Part shown: piece after piece, positions 38,011 to 46,294 of the stretch
Numbering within the stretch: the first letter of the stretch is position 1
Layout: each line of letters opens with the position of its first letter
Assembly (NCBI GenBank): GCA_910587035.1
Contig: CAJUMQ010000009.1
Span: 16,534-80,533, forward strand
Direction of reading: 5' to 3'
From: an uncultured Desulfovibrio sp.
Lineage (GTDB): Bacteria > Desulfobacterota > Desulfovibrionia > Desulfovibrionales > Desulfovibrionaceae
DNA length: 64,000 nucleotides
Position numbers and translations under genes: made by a program
Notes under the pieces: generated by a model
Database searches by the model: none
The model's input: only the letters and a program-made list of their open reading frames with translations
What the model was told of the DNA's origin: nothing

Positions 38011-38426
38011 CAAACAAGATCCTCCCCATTGGGCGCCGGATTAAACACACCATACTTTACTCCCCTGCAGGAGATCAGCTTTTGGGCAAGGGCGAGCACT
38101 CTCTTGCAGTTGCCTCGCAGCACCAGAACCTCCAGACAGTTGCTGTGGTCCAGATGAAGGTGCATGGTGGTGACAATAATATCATGATCATCGTGCTGCA
38201 ATGTCATCAGTCTACGGGCAAGATCATGCTTGTGGTGATCATAAACCAGTGTGAGTGTGCCTCCGCCTTCGCCAGATGCGCCCCATTTCGCTTCGGCGAT
38301 GGATGCGCGAAGCAGATCTCTTATTGCTTCGGAGCGGTTGGTGTAGCCTTTGTCGGCGCATAATTCATCAAAAGCCATGAGCAAATCTGTATCAAGGGAA
38401 ACGCCAAAGCGTGTCAAATTGCCCAT
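38010..38426 (-). CDS. nikR: Nickel-responsive regulator NikR
   Basis: Tetrameric nickel-dependent repressor: an N-terminal ribbon-helix-helix (RFGVSLDTDLLMAFDELCADKGYTNRSEAIRDLLR) and a C-terminal ACT-like nickel-binding domain. The high-affinity site residues are in MHLHLDHSNCLEVLVLRG, with the earlier histidine in HHKHD. Length 138. Translationally coupled to folE2. It is the likely regulator of nickel uptake, and perhaps of the urease operon about 31 kb away, but no matching operator was found there. Confidence 0.96.
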   Translation of the reverse strand: MGNLTRFGVSLDTDLLMAFDELCADKGYTNRSEAIRDLLRASIAEAKWGASGEGGGTLTLVYDHHKHDLARRLMTLQHDDHDIIVTTMHLHLDHSNCLEVLVLRGNCKRVLALAQKLISCRGVKYGVFNPAPNGEDLV

Positions 38427-38432
38427 AACGCA

Positions 38433-39122
38433 TCACATCCTGCATATTTCCCAAATAGTTATTCCGGTTGGCAAAGCCTGTGGATAAAGGGCCTCGATGG
38501 CGGTTTTTAAAATGGGGGCCACATGCCAGCCCGCCGCCTGAACCCTTTCCCTGAACATGGGGAAGATGTTGCGATCGGGATCCGCCAGCCACGCGACGCC
38601 ATTTTGTGCAAGGGCAAAATTTATAAAATCGGAGAGGGGCTGGACAAATCGTTTTTCATAGACAATATCCGCACCCCAGATTTTTTGAAAACAGTGTTTT
38701 GCAAAAGGTGGCTTGCGCCAGTCCATGCAGGCCAGCATTGGCATGTCAACGTGATTGAGGGTGGCATTGTTTCGGCAGTACGCTACAGCCCGCCAATCCA
38801 GATCGGCGGCTACGACCTTTGCTCCCAGCCAGGAGGCGATTATGGCGCTGAATCCCAGCCCACAACCGAGATCAAGGCACAGGTTCTGTTCAATTTCCTG
38901 CCTTTTTTGACTGAGCCATTCCCCCAGGGCAATGCTGGCTGGCCACAACTCGGCCCAGTAGGGGATTCTTTCGTCCATGAAATCATCCGGGCTCATTGCA
39001 TCCCACAATTCATCCAGACTGGCAGGCCGTTTTAAATGCCATTTTTTGCCTGAGCATGAAATCTCCATGGAATTGCCATCAATGCTCGCATGGGGCCGTC
39101 TGTTCAATTCTGAAAATGCCAT
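38433..39122 (-). CDS. SAM-dependent methyltransferase (protein-lysine type)
   Basis: Rossmann-fold methyltransferase of 229 residues. The entry motif RIPYWAELWPASIALGEWL, then motif I LDLGCGLGFSAIIASWLGAKVVAADLD, and ADIVYEKRFVQPL match the family of small lysine methyltransferases related to METTL20/PrmA. The substrate is unknown. The ATG at 39122 (MAFSELNRRP) is preferred to the long frame to 39290, whose extra N-terminus looks non-coding. It is 6 bases upstream of nikR and is the first gene of that operon. A single consensus DnaA box occurs inside it at 38479-38487. Confidence 0.7.
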   Translation of the reverse strand: MAFSELNRRPHASIDGNSMEISCSGKKWHLKRPASLDELWDAMSPDDFMDERIPYWAELWPASIALGEWLSQKRQEIEQNLCLDLGCGLGFSAIIASWLGAKVVAADLDWRAVAYCRNNATLNHVDMPMLACMDWRKPPFAKHCFQKIWGADIVYEKRFVQPLSDFINFALAQNGVAWLADPDRNIFPMFRERVQAAGWHVAPILKTAIEALYPQALPTGITIWEICRM

Positions 39123-39662
39123 TTGCAAAAAATAGACTATTTGCCCCAGACTGTACAGGGCTCGGCAAGTCGCAGACAGTGGCCGTCGGAAGCCAGGGCG
39201 GATTGCAAAAATATATAATTTATGTAAAAATATTTTAGACAGAAGACAACAAAAGGGAGTAAATCCGGCTGCATATCTGTCATGTTTCATGAATAGTGAT
39301 TGTTACTCCATGCCTGAGCCATATTCAGGATCTGTGCTGGATATGTGAGGCTACCACAAAGAGTCGATATTAAAGGCTGCCTTTTATAAAATTATGGCAT
39401 ATGCCATCCGCCTTTACGGTGTAAACACGCGCACCGTGTCCCGCTCTAGGTGAGAATTGGCCCAAGGCGGACGGCGCTCAGCTGTGGGGATAATTCCAAA
39501 GTGAACATGCCATAAAGGCATGCCCGAAAAAGGGCAGGGCAATCTCGATTTGGCGACTGGAGAATCTGAGGGCAACCTATCCAACATAGCAGCCACAGGC
39601 AGCCTTGCCGGCACACCAGATGCGCACAAGGCTGCGCGCCAGATATGAACCGGGGTTTGGAG
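39123..39662. other. 540-base intergenic region, AT-rich then hairpin-rich
   Basis: No protein gene. The left part (39190-39390) is AT-rich and contains the upstream region of the minus-strand methyltransferase gene. The right part (39394-39640) is GC-richer and packed with inverted repeats; it is listed separately as a possible structured leader of the plus-strand operon. Confidence 0.5.
39394..39640 (+). ncRNA. Candidate structured RNA or leader upstream of the ribF operon
   Basis: Successive perfect inverted repeats: a 14-bp palindrome ATGGCATATGCCAT (39394-39407); CCGCCTT/AAGGCGG (39408-39414 with 39464-39470) enclosing ACGGTG/CACCGT; CATGCC/GGCATG (39507-39523); GCCC/GGGC (39523-39536); and GCAGCCTT/AAGGCTGC (39599-39606 with 39628-39635). 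The density suggests a folded transcript. The consensus FMN riboswitch, cobalamin box and RNase P core were checked by eye and do not match. It could instead be a decayed element. Confidence 0.3.
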
Positions 39663-40136
39663 ATGCAAAATACCGCGGAACTTTTTGATGAACACAGCAC
39701 CGTTCAGGAAGCCCTGGATAATTTTGCCGTGTTGATTGATGATGTGGATTTTGCTGATATGCTGTCTCTGATGGGCATCGGCAAATTCCAGTTCCTGCTC
39801 CGCAAGCAGATGCGGGTGGAATTGAAAGGTCTCTACATGGCTTTATGGCACCTTGCCCTGGCCCGTTCTTTTCCGGACAGGGCCGATGAAATGTTTAATA
39901 TTTTTCTGGAACGCTATCTGTCTGCCCATGGAGGTAAAATCGGTATCCAGACTGTGGAACGAGCCAAGCAGTATAGAGCCATGCTGTTGCCCAGCGGGGA
40001 TGGCAATTTTATTGATGTGGCCAGGCATCTGGCATCGTTCCTGATTAAGGATCAGCAGGATACGCGCGCTCTGACGCTCAAGCTTGCACTGAACATACGC
40101 AACGCCTATCGTTTTATCTTCGATCGTCTTATCTAA
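39663..40136 (+). CDS. Hypothetical helical protein upstream of ribF
   Basis: Unrecognised protein of 157 residues, predicted all-helical, without signal peptide or membrane segment. It is rich in charged residues, with a KFQFLLRKQMRVELKGLYMALWHLALARSF core and a C-terminal LTLKLALNIRNAYRFIFDRLI. The ATG at 39663 is taken over the one at 39645 because GGGTTTGGAG lies just before it. It is followed by ribF after 8 bases on the same strand and is probably its operon partner. Confidence 0.6.
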   Translation: MQNTAELFDEHSTVQEALDNFAVLIDDVDFADMLSLMGIGKFQFLLRKQMRVELKGLYMALWHLALARSFPDRADEMFNIFLERYLSAHGGKIGIQTVERAKQYRAMLLPSGDGNFIDVARHLASFLIKDQQDTRALTLKLALNIRNAYRFIFDRLI

Positions 40137-40144
40137 ATTCAATT

Positions 40145-41068
40145 ATGAATACCGGTATTTTTCAATCCTCTGGAGAGGCATGCGTCACCATCGGCAATTT
40201 TGACGGCGTGCACCTGGGGCACCAGGCATTGATAAAGGCCGGTATGGCCATTGCGCACAGACAAAATCTTGATTTTATAATCCTCACGTTTGCGCCCCAC
40301 CCAAGAAGTGTGCTTGGTGAAAAGCCGCATATTCCCCTCACAACCCGCTCATGCCGCAGGCAGATGCTGGAGAAATGTGGCGCACGGCATATAATTGAAA
40401 TGAGTTTTAGCAGGGCCCTTTCTGCGCTTTCGCCTGAGGAGTTCGTTGAACGGCATCTGCTGCCCATGAATCTGGGACATCTGGTGATAGGCTATGATTT
40501 TTCCCTTGGCCACAATAGAGAGGGAAGCATAGACAAGTTGAGGCATTTGGCTGCCATCCACAATTTTGAAGTAAGCCGAATTCCTCCTTTTGAACTGGCT
40601 GGCGCCCCGGTAAGCTCAACCCGGCTGCGGCAATGTATCATGGCAGGTGATGTCGACCAGGCGGCTCGGCTGCTTGGCAGATATTATGCTGTCTGTGGAA
40701 CTGTTGTGCATGGCCATGCCAGAGGCAGAGAAATTGGGTTCCCAACAGCCAATCTGCGTCCGGATGGCACCCTCCTGCCGGCGAATGGGGTTTATGCCAC
40801 CTGGGCCATTGTGGACGGGAAAAAATATTCAGCCATGACAAATATTGGCAATAATCCGACCTTTGATGGTAAGAACTTGACCATTGAAACGTTTTTACTG
40901 TCTGAAAATCCCCAGCTATATGGACGCAAGATGTGCATTGAATTTGTCCAGAGGCTGCGCGCGGAGAAAAAATTTGTCAGCCCCGCAGAACTGGTGGCCC
41001 AAATAAAGAGGGATGTAGAGCAGGGGAGAAATCTTCTGCGGGAGGCAAAAGAATGGCCACAGCATTAA
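40145..41068 (+). CDS. ribF: Bifunctional riboflavin kinase / FAD synthetase
   Basis: Converts riboflavin to FMN and then FAD. The N-terminal adenylyltransferase domain has TIGNFDGVHLGHQALI, FAPHPRSVLG and GYDFSLGHNREG with SSTRLRQCI; the C-terminal kinase domain has VHGHARGREIGFPTANL, NGVYATW and TNIGNNPTFDG. Length 307. The ribosome binding site is weak, so it may be coupled to the upstream hypothetical gene. Its stop overlaps the next gene by 16 bases. Confidence 0.96.
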   Translation: MNTGIFQSSGEACVTIGNFDGVHLGHQALIKAGMAIAHRQNLDFIILTFAPHPRSVLGEKPHIPLTTRSCRRQMLEKCGARHIIEMSFSRALSALSPEEFVERHLLPMNLGHLVIGYDFSLGHNREGSIDKLRHLAAIHNFEVSRIPPFELAGAPVSSTRLRQCIMAGDVDQAARLLGRYYAVCGTVVHGHARGREIGFPTANLRPDGTLLPANGVYATWAIVDGKKYSAMTNIGNNPTFDGKNLTIETFLLSENPQLYGRKMCIEFVQRLRAEKKFVSPAELVAQIKRDVEQGRNLLREAKEWPQH

Positions 41069-41883
41069 AAGCTTCCGATTTGCATAACCATACGGTGGCC
41101 TCTCATGGCCTTGGCACTGTGGAGGAAATGTATAAGGCTGGCAGGGACAGGAATCTGCGTTTTATGGGGTTTGCGGAGCATACACCTCTGCCGCCTGGCA
41201 TAAAATGTAATATCTATACTGGCGATCTGAATCATGAGTTTCCCATCTACATTCAGAAAGTGCTTGCCTTGAAGGACAATCCCAACGGCCCCCAGCCTCT
41301 CCTTGGCATGGAGCTGGACTGGCTGCCATCAAAAAGGGAATGGATGGATAATCTGGTGCGCAGCGCGCCTTATGATTATGTTCTGGGTTCGTTGCACTAT
41401 ATAGACGGCTACTCCACCTCCAATATCCCGCTTTGGCAAAAATGGCCGGATACCCCCTCCCGATTCGGCCGTTTCGAGGCATATTTTTCAGAAATGGTAA
41501 ACATGGTGAAAAGTGGGCTGATCCAGATTGCCTCACATCCGGATTTTATTAAATTCCGGGTTTGGCCGGACTTTCAGCTTTGGCTTGAGAGCAAAGGCAG
41601 CCGTGACTATCTGGCCGCTGCCCTGGAAAGCATGGTGCGGCATGATGTAGCCATGGAAATTAATGCAGCCGGCCTGCGGCGGGATTTTCATGAACCATAT
41701 CCATGCCCTGTGATCATGCGTATGGCAAGGCAGGCGGGAGTGCGAATAACCTTTGGCTCGGATGCCCATAAACCAGAGGAAGTCGCCATGGATATTGACA
41801 GACTCCATGATTATGCGGCTTCATTCGGTTTTAAAAATCATCTTGTTTTCGTGGGCAGGCAGCCCCTGGAGTTTGGAATTTAA
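41053..41883 (+). CDS. PHP-domain histidinol-phosphatase-like protein
   Basis: Metal-dependent phosphoesterase of the PHP superfamily, 276 residues. The metal-binding motifs are visible: DLHNHTVASHGLGT at the N-terminus, FAEHTPLPPG, GMELDWLP, GSLHYIDG, ASHPDFIK and the closing GSDAHKPEEV. The closest named family is histidinol phosphatase HisJ/HisK, which completes histidine synthesis, but substrate specificity cannot be read from sequence. Start has GGAGG; it overlaps ribF. Confidence 0.85.
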   Translation: MATALKASDLHNHTVASHGLGTVEEMYKAGRDRNLRFMGFAEHTPLPPGIKCNIYTGDLNHEFPIYIQKVLALKDNPNGPQPLLGMELDWLPSKREWMDNLVRSAPYDYVLGSLHYIDGYSTSNIPLWQKWPDTPSRFGRFEAYFSEMVNMVKSGLIQIASHPDFIKFRVWPDFQLWLESKGSRDYLAAALESMVRHDVAMEINAAGLRRDFHEPYPCPVIMRMARQAGVRITFGSDAHKPEEVAMDIDRLHDYAASFGFKNHLVFVGRQPLEFGI

Positions 41884-41974
41884 AGCATTTTCGCGGTGAA
41901 ATCGCGTAAACGCCCAGGCGACGAAAGCAGTTGTCCAGGCCGAAAATAGCAACATCTGTACCGCCGAAATGCTT
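41883..41974. repeat. Imperfect terminal inverted repeat element
   Basis: AAGCATTTTCGCGGT at 41883-41897 is matched by the reverse complement of 41960-41974 (AAGCATTTCGGCGGT), 13 of 15 bases. The intervening 60 bases have no coding potential. It could be a small non-autonomous element or a terminator-like structure behind the PHP gene. Confidence 0.3.
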
Positions 41975-42104
41975 GCAGCGAATTGAATGGAAATATAAAA
42001 TAGATGTTTTAATGCGATAAATTCCTTATGCATCCAGGCATCCCATTCACCGCCCTGCCTGTGCATTTCAAAATAAAAATTAATTAAGAGACAAAGGCTT
42101 TGGC

Positions 42105-43514
42105 TTGAGTGGCAGACATGTCATCATTCCCGTATGCGATCTTGCCGCTGATGGCAGGGGCCTTGGTTTTATGCCGGCAGAGGATCCGGAGCAAGGCAAA
42201 ATTGCGCTCATACAGGGCGCTTTGCCCGGGCAGCTGGTGGAGTGCAGGGTTGTAAACCACAAGGGCGGAATTATACAGTGCGATCTGATATATATCCACA
42301 GCAGCTCATGGACACCGGCGGCCCCCCTCTGCCCGCATTCCCAGGAGTGTGGGGGCTGTCCATTAATATCCGCTCCTTATGATCTGCAACTCCAATGGAA
42401 GCAGAAGATCGCCAGGGACGCCATTACACGCATTGGCCGCATTGACCGGGAAGAGTTTGACAATCTGGCCACAACGATAGTGCCCTCTCCACACATCACA
42501 GCCTACCGCAACAAGGCTGTCTTTGCCTTTGGGCGGTCCCAGAGTGGGGAATTTCTCGCCGGATTTCGCAAACCTTTCAGCCATGAAGTCTGCAATATCA
42601 ACGAATGCGCGCTTCTGGATGCAGCAGCCTGTCAAATCCTGGCCATTTTCCGGCAACTGGCCTCATTGGCCAACCTCGAGCCTTATGCGCCACATACTGG
42701 TGGATTCTTGCGTTTCCTTTCCCTGCGCAAAGGGGTGCATGGCAAGGATGCCAGGTGGTGGGTCATCTGTGTAACCAGTGCGGGCGCCAGACACGAAAGA
42801 GACCAGGTGGCGCGCCTGGGCAGACAACTAATGGAAAGAATGCCAGAGGTTGCCTGCTTTATTCATGAAGAGAGAAGAAAAAGGGACTTGCAGCCATTTG
42901 GCGAAAAACGTGTTTTCTGCCTCCAGGCGCCTGGGGTGGATGCAACATTGGAGATGGAGCTGGCAAATCGCAGATTCAAAATCGATGCCGCTTCCTTTTT
43001 TCAGATAAACAATGGCGCTGCCACGCGGCTTGCGGATATTATCACGCGCATGGGGGCCAATATTCCGGCAAAAAGCGTTTTATTGGATCTTTATTGCGGC
43101 GCCGGAGCGCCGGGGCAACTTTTGGCTCATGCCAGCTCAAAGCTCTACGGGATAGAAATTGACAGGAGGGCGGTGGGACTTGCCAAAAAAAACGCACTGA
43201 ACGCAGGCCTTGGCAATTGCGCCTACTTTTGCGGCGATGCTGGCAAAACCCTCATGACAATGCAGACCAGACTGCAAAATAAAAGTATGACTTTGCTTGT
43301 GGATCCGCCCCGCAGCGGCATGGACAAGGCCACACTGGACGCAGCAATGAAACTTTATCCCGAAAATGTGATTTATGTGTCCTGCAATCCGGCTACCCTG
43401 GCCAGAGATGCCATTTCTTTGCAGAAGAAATATAGGCTCGTGGAATTTCATTCAGTGGACATGTTTCCTCATACTCCCCACCAGGAATGCTGCACATGGT
43501 GGACAAGACTATAA
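42105..43514 (+). CDS. rlmD: 23S rRNA (uracil-C5)-methyltransferase, RlmD/RumA family
   Basis: SAM-dependent tRNA/rRNA m5U methyltransferase of 469 residues. The iron-sulphur cluster cysteines are CPHSQECGGC with a later CNINEC; the methyltransferase motifs include FFQINNGAATRLAD, LLDLYCGAGAPGQLLA, DPPRSGM and the catalytic cysteine in VIYVSCNPATLARD. A TRAM-like N-terminus is present. The start is a TTG at 42105 with AAAGG 7 bases before it; no ATG exists near. RlmD versus RlmC or TrmA cannot be separated with certainty. It is the last core gene before the accessory region. Confidence 0.88.
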   Translation: MSGRHVIIPVCDLAADGRGLGFMPAEDPEQGKIALIQGALPGQLVECRVVNHKGGIIQCDLIYIHSSSWTPAAPLCPHSQECGGCPLISAPYDLQLQWKQKIARDAITRIGRIDREEFDNLATTIVPSPHITAYRNKAVFAFGRSQSGEFLAGFRKPFSHEVCNINECALLDAAACQILAIFRQLASLANLEPYAPHTGGFLRFLSLRKGVHGKDARWWVICVTSAGARHERDQVARLGRQLMERMPEVACFIHEERRKRDLQPFGEKRVFCLQAPGVDATLEMELANRRFKIDAASFFQINNGAATRLADIITRMGANIPAKSVLLDLYCGAGAPGQLLAHASSKLYGIEIDRRAVGLAKKNALNAGLGNCAYFCGDAGKTLMTMQTRLQNKSMTLLVDPPRSGMDKATLDAAMKLYPENVIYVSCNPATLARDAISLQKKYRLVEFHSVDMFPHTPHQECCTWWTRL

Positions 43515-44369
43515 TATTTTAGATTTGTATATCCCAGGTAAAGGCAGTTTAAAAGGCAAATGCCATAAAGCATCTCTCGCTCTGGAACATTTTTGGGGGT
43601 CCATCCTGATTTAGATGCGCAGCACAGGGAATCGTAATTTGGCTCCTTGACACACAGTGCAAAGGAATCTAACCTCAATCGGTACTAATTTTGATAATTA
43701 ACAAACTGGTGTTCCTGGAGCCAGACACCTGAAAAATATTGTAAATTTGATCCAATGCGCAGAAAGTTCAGCCGCTGGAGCAAAGCAGGTATTTTTAGGA
43801 TTGGCGGCTGGTTCTTTGGAATTTTTCCTTCCCTTTTTTAGCGGCGGAGAGTGGTTAAGGGTCTGCCAATTTATGGATTTCTGCATTAATATGTACGATA
43901 TCAAATACTTACCCCCCCCCCAACCACACACTATGCGCACAGATTTTGCATAGGACGCATACGGTATAACTCAAACTGCTGTGCCCGCATAAATAAGACT
44001 CAAGCCCCTTGGGGCATCCATTTTTCAGATACTCCCGGTTTCAGACGGGATTATCATTTCTCCTGTTTAATCCTCACCAACGACCAGCAAGTTAATCGCC
44101 AGGCTGCCAGACAGGCTACGCTCTGCCATTTTAATAACCTGTCAATTCACAGGATATCCATATTCGGCTTTGTGTCTTATTCCGAGAAAAGCTCTGGGAA
44201 CTTAGGCAACACGTTAATCTTTGCTTATGATAGCAAGATTTTAAAAATGCCTTTTGGAAAGAGAGCAGGCCAGCGTATTCCATAAACTGGAGACTTGTAA
44301 GTAGGGCGGACATCAACGTTGCAATGAGAATTAAAAAACATCCAAAATGTTAAGCCATAAGGAGTTAAA
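43515..44369. other. 855-base intergenic region at the left end of the accessory island
   Basis: No convincing gene on either strand. It holds a possible sigma-70 promoter (TTGACA at 43647, 17-base spacer, TAACCT at 43670), a GGTGT/ACACC hairpin near 43707-43728, a run of ten C at 43912-43921, and a GCCCCTTGGGGC palindrome at 44004-44015 followed by TTTTT at 44021. The mixture of non-coding signals suggests decayed or rearranged DNA. Confidence 0.5.
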
Positions 44370-44792
44370 ATGGCAGACATCGTTATTTCCGGCAAAAAGC
44401 ATCTTAATACTATCTGCAAGGAATTTTCAGATCAGTTTCCTTTTCTTTTTTTAACTTTTTTCACGCCACAAGAATGGGAAAAGGCGCAAGAAGGCAAGGA
44501 AAGAATCCATCCCATTCCTGGAAATCAGTCCCTGAGCGCTGTGCGCACCAAAAAAGCAGTCAGGGATGAAAAGGAAATGTCCATCCATGGGCGCACATTA
44601 GTAAAAAACATAGAAAACAACTTCCTGAATACATACGGAATCTATGTGCAGATCTGCTACAATAAAAATGGCAATAATTACTATACATCTGGAGATAGTG
44701 ATGAAATGAGTCTCACTCAACTTAACAAAAAATTGAGCGAAGAAGGTGCTACCAACATTAAAGAAAACCCGCAGCTATGGCGTAAGGATTGA
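44370..44792 (+). CDS. Small protein with duplicated alpha/beta unit (paralogue of 48207)
   Basis: 140 residues, function unknown. It consists of two diverged copies of one unit: IVISGKKHLNTICKEFSDQF ... LSAVR and MSIHGRTLVKNIENNFLNTYG ... LTQLNKKL. Each copy starts with a short strand ending in G, then a helix, then a strand pair, as in a small beta-grasp-like fold. The same pattern is clearer in the protein at 48207. An AAGGAG ribosome binding site precedes the ATG. No signal peptide, no C-terminal di-glycine. It is the first gene of the accessory cassette. Confidence 0.7.
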   Translation: MADIVISGKKHLNTICKEFSDQFPFLFLTFFTPQEWEKAQEGKERIHPIPGNQSLSAVRTKKAVRDEKEMSIHGRTLVKNIENNFLNTYGIYVQICYNKNGNNYYTSGDSDEMSLTQLNKKLSEEGATNIKENPQLWRKD

Positions 44793-44855
44793 TCGTTTAT
44801 CCAATTTTAGCATGACTTGGGCCATGCAAACCGCAATTGAAGAAAGCTGATTGCT

Positions 44856-44887
44856 GTGGCGGCGTTCACTGCCTGGACAGCCGCCAC
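44856..44887 (+). terminator. GC-rich hairpin after the 44370 gene
   Basis: GTGGCGGC (44856-44863) pairs with GCCGCCAC (44880-44887), loop of 16, 64 bases after the stop of the small protein gene. No U-run follows, so termination would be inefficient; it may be a 3'-end stabiliser. Confidence 0.3.
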
Positions 44888-44979
44888 TCATTGGCACAGT
44901 CATGGTGGAATAACAACCAAAATACATTTGCTTTGCAATAAGAGAAAAAGAATTTCTATTTGATTCTGAGCGATATAAT

Positions 44980-45153
44980 ATGTTCCAAAAATTAAAAGAT
45001 TGGAGGGGCATGGCCTTCCATTATAATCGTTTTCTCATACCTTTCATTCCTTCTTTTGCCAGGGCTTTTCATTCAAATTTTTTTGCATCCAGTGGGCCTG
45101 ATGAAACGTGCTATAAGGATAAGAGTGACATTCGAGATTGCAAAGGAGTTTAA
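44980..45153 (+). CDS. Possible 57-residue small protein
   Basis: Short open frame (MFQKLKDWRGMAFHYNRFLI...) whose TAA stop lies 2 bases before the ATG of the downstream membrane protein and encloses its ribosome binding site, an arrangement typical of translational coupling. It has no strong ribosome binding site for the ATG at 44980; the internal ATG at 45010 has GGAGG very close. The middle is aromatic and hydrophobic, the end charged with two cysteines. It may be a leader peptide, a small effector or chance. Confidence 0.3.
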   Translation: MFQKLKDWRGMAFHYNRFLIPFIPSFARAFHSNFFASSGPDETCYKDKSDIRDCKGV

Positions 45154-45155
45154 AA

Positions 45156-46274
45156 ATGAAAAAACATTTACATAAAATCCGCTACTGGATGAGAAACAGG
45201 CTCCCGAAAGATGATAACTTTATCAAAAAATTTTCCATAATATTTTTACCTGGGAATACTGCTGGGCAAACGCCAGAATCATCCATGCCAGATTCCAGTC
45301 AGGCCGCAGCGGCTGCGAGTGCTGTTCAACGCCCTGGTTTCTCCAGCAATGCCAGAATGCGCCTGCTTGTTTATGGGCTGTGTTTCCTGACCCTCTTATT
45401 TCTACCCATAAAAATGGGCGCTACGCATGGGGACAAGGGGCCCAACTACGCTCTCCCCGTAATTGGTTATATAGAGAGCGCATGCATAAAACAAAGCTCA
45501 AAAACATTCAAAAACGCCACTCTTTCTTATGCGGTCGCCCAGACTGTCTCCAAAACAGTGGATGTTCTGCAAAATATTCAGGTATCCGTTGGATTGGCCA
45601 GTATGTCTCCCGGTAAAATACTGGGATCATTATCGGAAGGTTTGGACAGAATTTCGGATGGCCTGTTCTGGGTCATGAGCGCCATGCTGGTGTGGAGGTT
45701 TTTCATTGGCATCTTTTTCTGGCTTTGCCTGAAAATTTTGCTGCCCGGAGCTTTGCTTTTCGCCATGTACAATCTTATCCGGCCCTCCATTTCCGCAGCT
45801 TTGCTTGCCGGGTTTTTCAGCCGGATCACCCTGGCGCTTCTTATTTTCCTGCCGGCAATAGCCATAATAAATTCCCGCATTGAAGCTGCCTTTGAAACCA
45901 CCGTCATCCAGAAAGTGGAAGAAATTGAAAAAGATCAGGTCTTTCAAGATAATGGATCTGCTTCCGTGGGAAAAGACAATTCCGGCTTTTTGGGGGGCAT
46001 ATACAAGTCAGCGTCGAATTTGGCCGGTAAATTGAATCCAGAACAGTACTGGAACCTCGCTGATAGACTATTTCATAAGTCAAAAGACATACTTGATAAC
46101 CTGCAAAACGCCCTTGCCGCTTTTGTGCTGACAGCTTTTATCGTGCCCATCATTTTCCTGTTTATTCTCTGGAAAATAATCGTAGGAATTGCTCAATCCT
46201 CCCGGCGCAGACTTGGGGCGGCCAGACTCTTCCTTAACTCCAGCCAGGAACGACCAGCTCCCATCAATTCCTGA
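45156..46274 (+). CDS. Polytopic membrane protein of the accessory cassette
   Basis: Unrecognised protein of 372 residues. A basic, proline/alanine/serine-rich cytoplasmic N-terminus of about 70 residues is followed by a hydrophobic segment (RLLVYGLCFLTLLFLPIKM), a roughly 90-residue soluble loop, a block of two or three hydrophobic segments (about 175-245), a charged loop with an EIEKDQVFQD stretch, and a last helix (ALAAFVLTAFIVPIIFLFILW) before a basic tail. AAAGGAG precedes the ATG at 45156. It ends 20 bases before the KAP NTPase gene, which suggests the NTPase acts with this membrane protein. Confidence 0.75.
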   Translation: MKKHLHKIRYWMRNRLPKDDNFIKKFSIIFLPGNTAGQTPESSMPDSSQAAAAASAVQRPGFSSNARMRLLVYGLCFLTLLFLPIKMGATHGDKGPNYALPVIGYIESACIKQSSKTFKNATLSYAVAQTVSKTVDVLQNIQVSVGLASMSPGKILGSLSEGLDRISDGLFWVMSAMLVWRFFIGIFFWLCLKILLPGALLFAMYNLIRPSISAALLAGFFSRITLALLIFLPAIAIINSRIEAAFETTVIQKVEEIEKDQVFQDNGSASVGKDNSGFLGGIYKSASNLAGKLNPEQYWNLADRLFHKSKDILDNLQNALAAFVLTAFIVPIIFLFILWKIIVGIAQSSRRRLGAARLFLNSSQERPAPINS

Positions 46275-46294
46275 CATCTATCCGGGATTTAAAT

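Noticed and set aside
38479..38487. Consensus DnaA box TGTGGATAA
   Set aside because: It is single and lies inside a methyltransferase gene; an origin needs a cluster next to AT-rich DNA.
39394..39640. FMN or cobalamin riboswitch, 6S RNA or RNase P RNA
   Set aside because: None of the conserved cores (for example GACCGGCGG, the B12 box or GAGGAAAGTCC) is present.
43698..43953. Short frames on both strands over the C-run
   Set aside because: Low-complexity translations, no ribosome binding site, and each overlaps the other.
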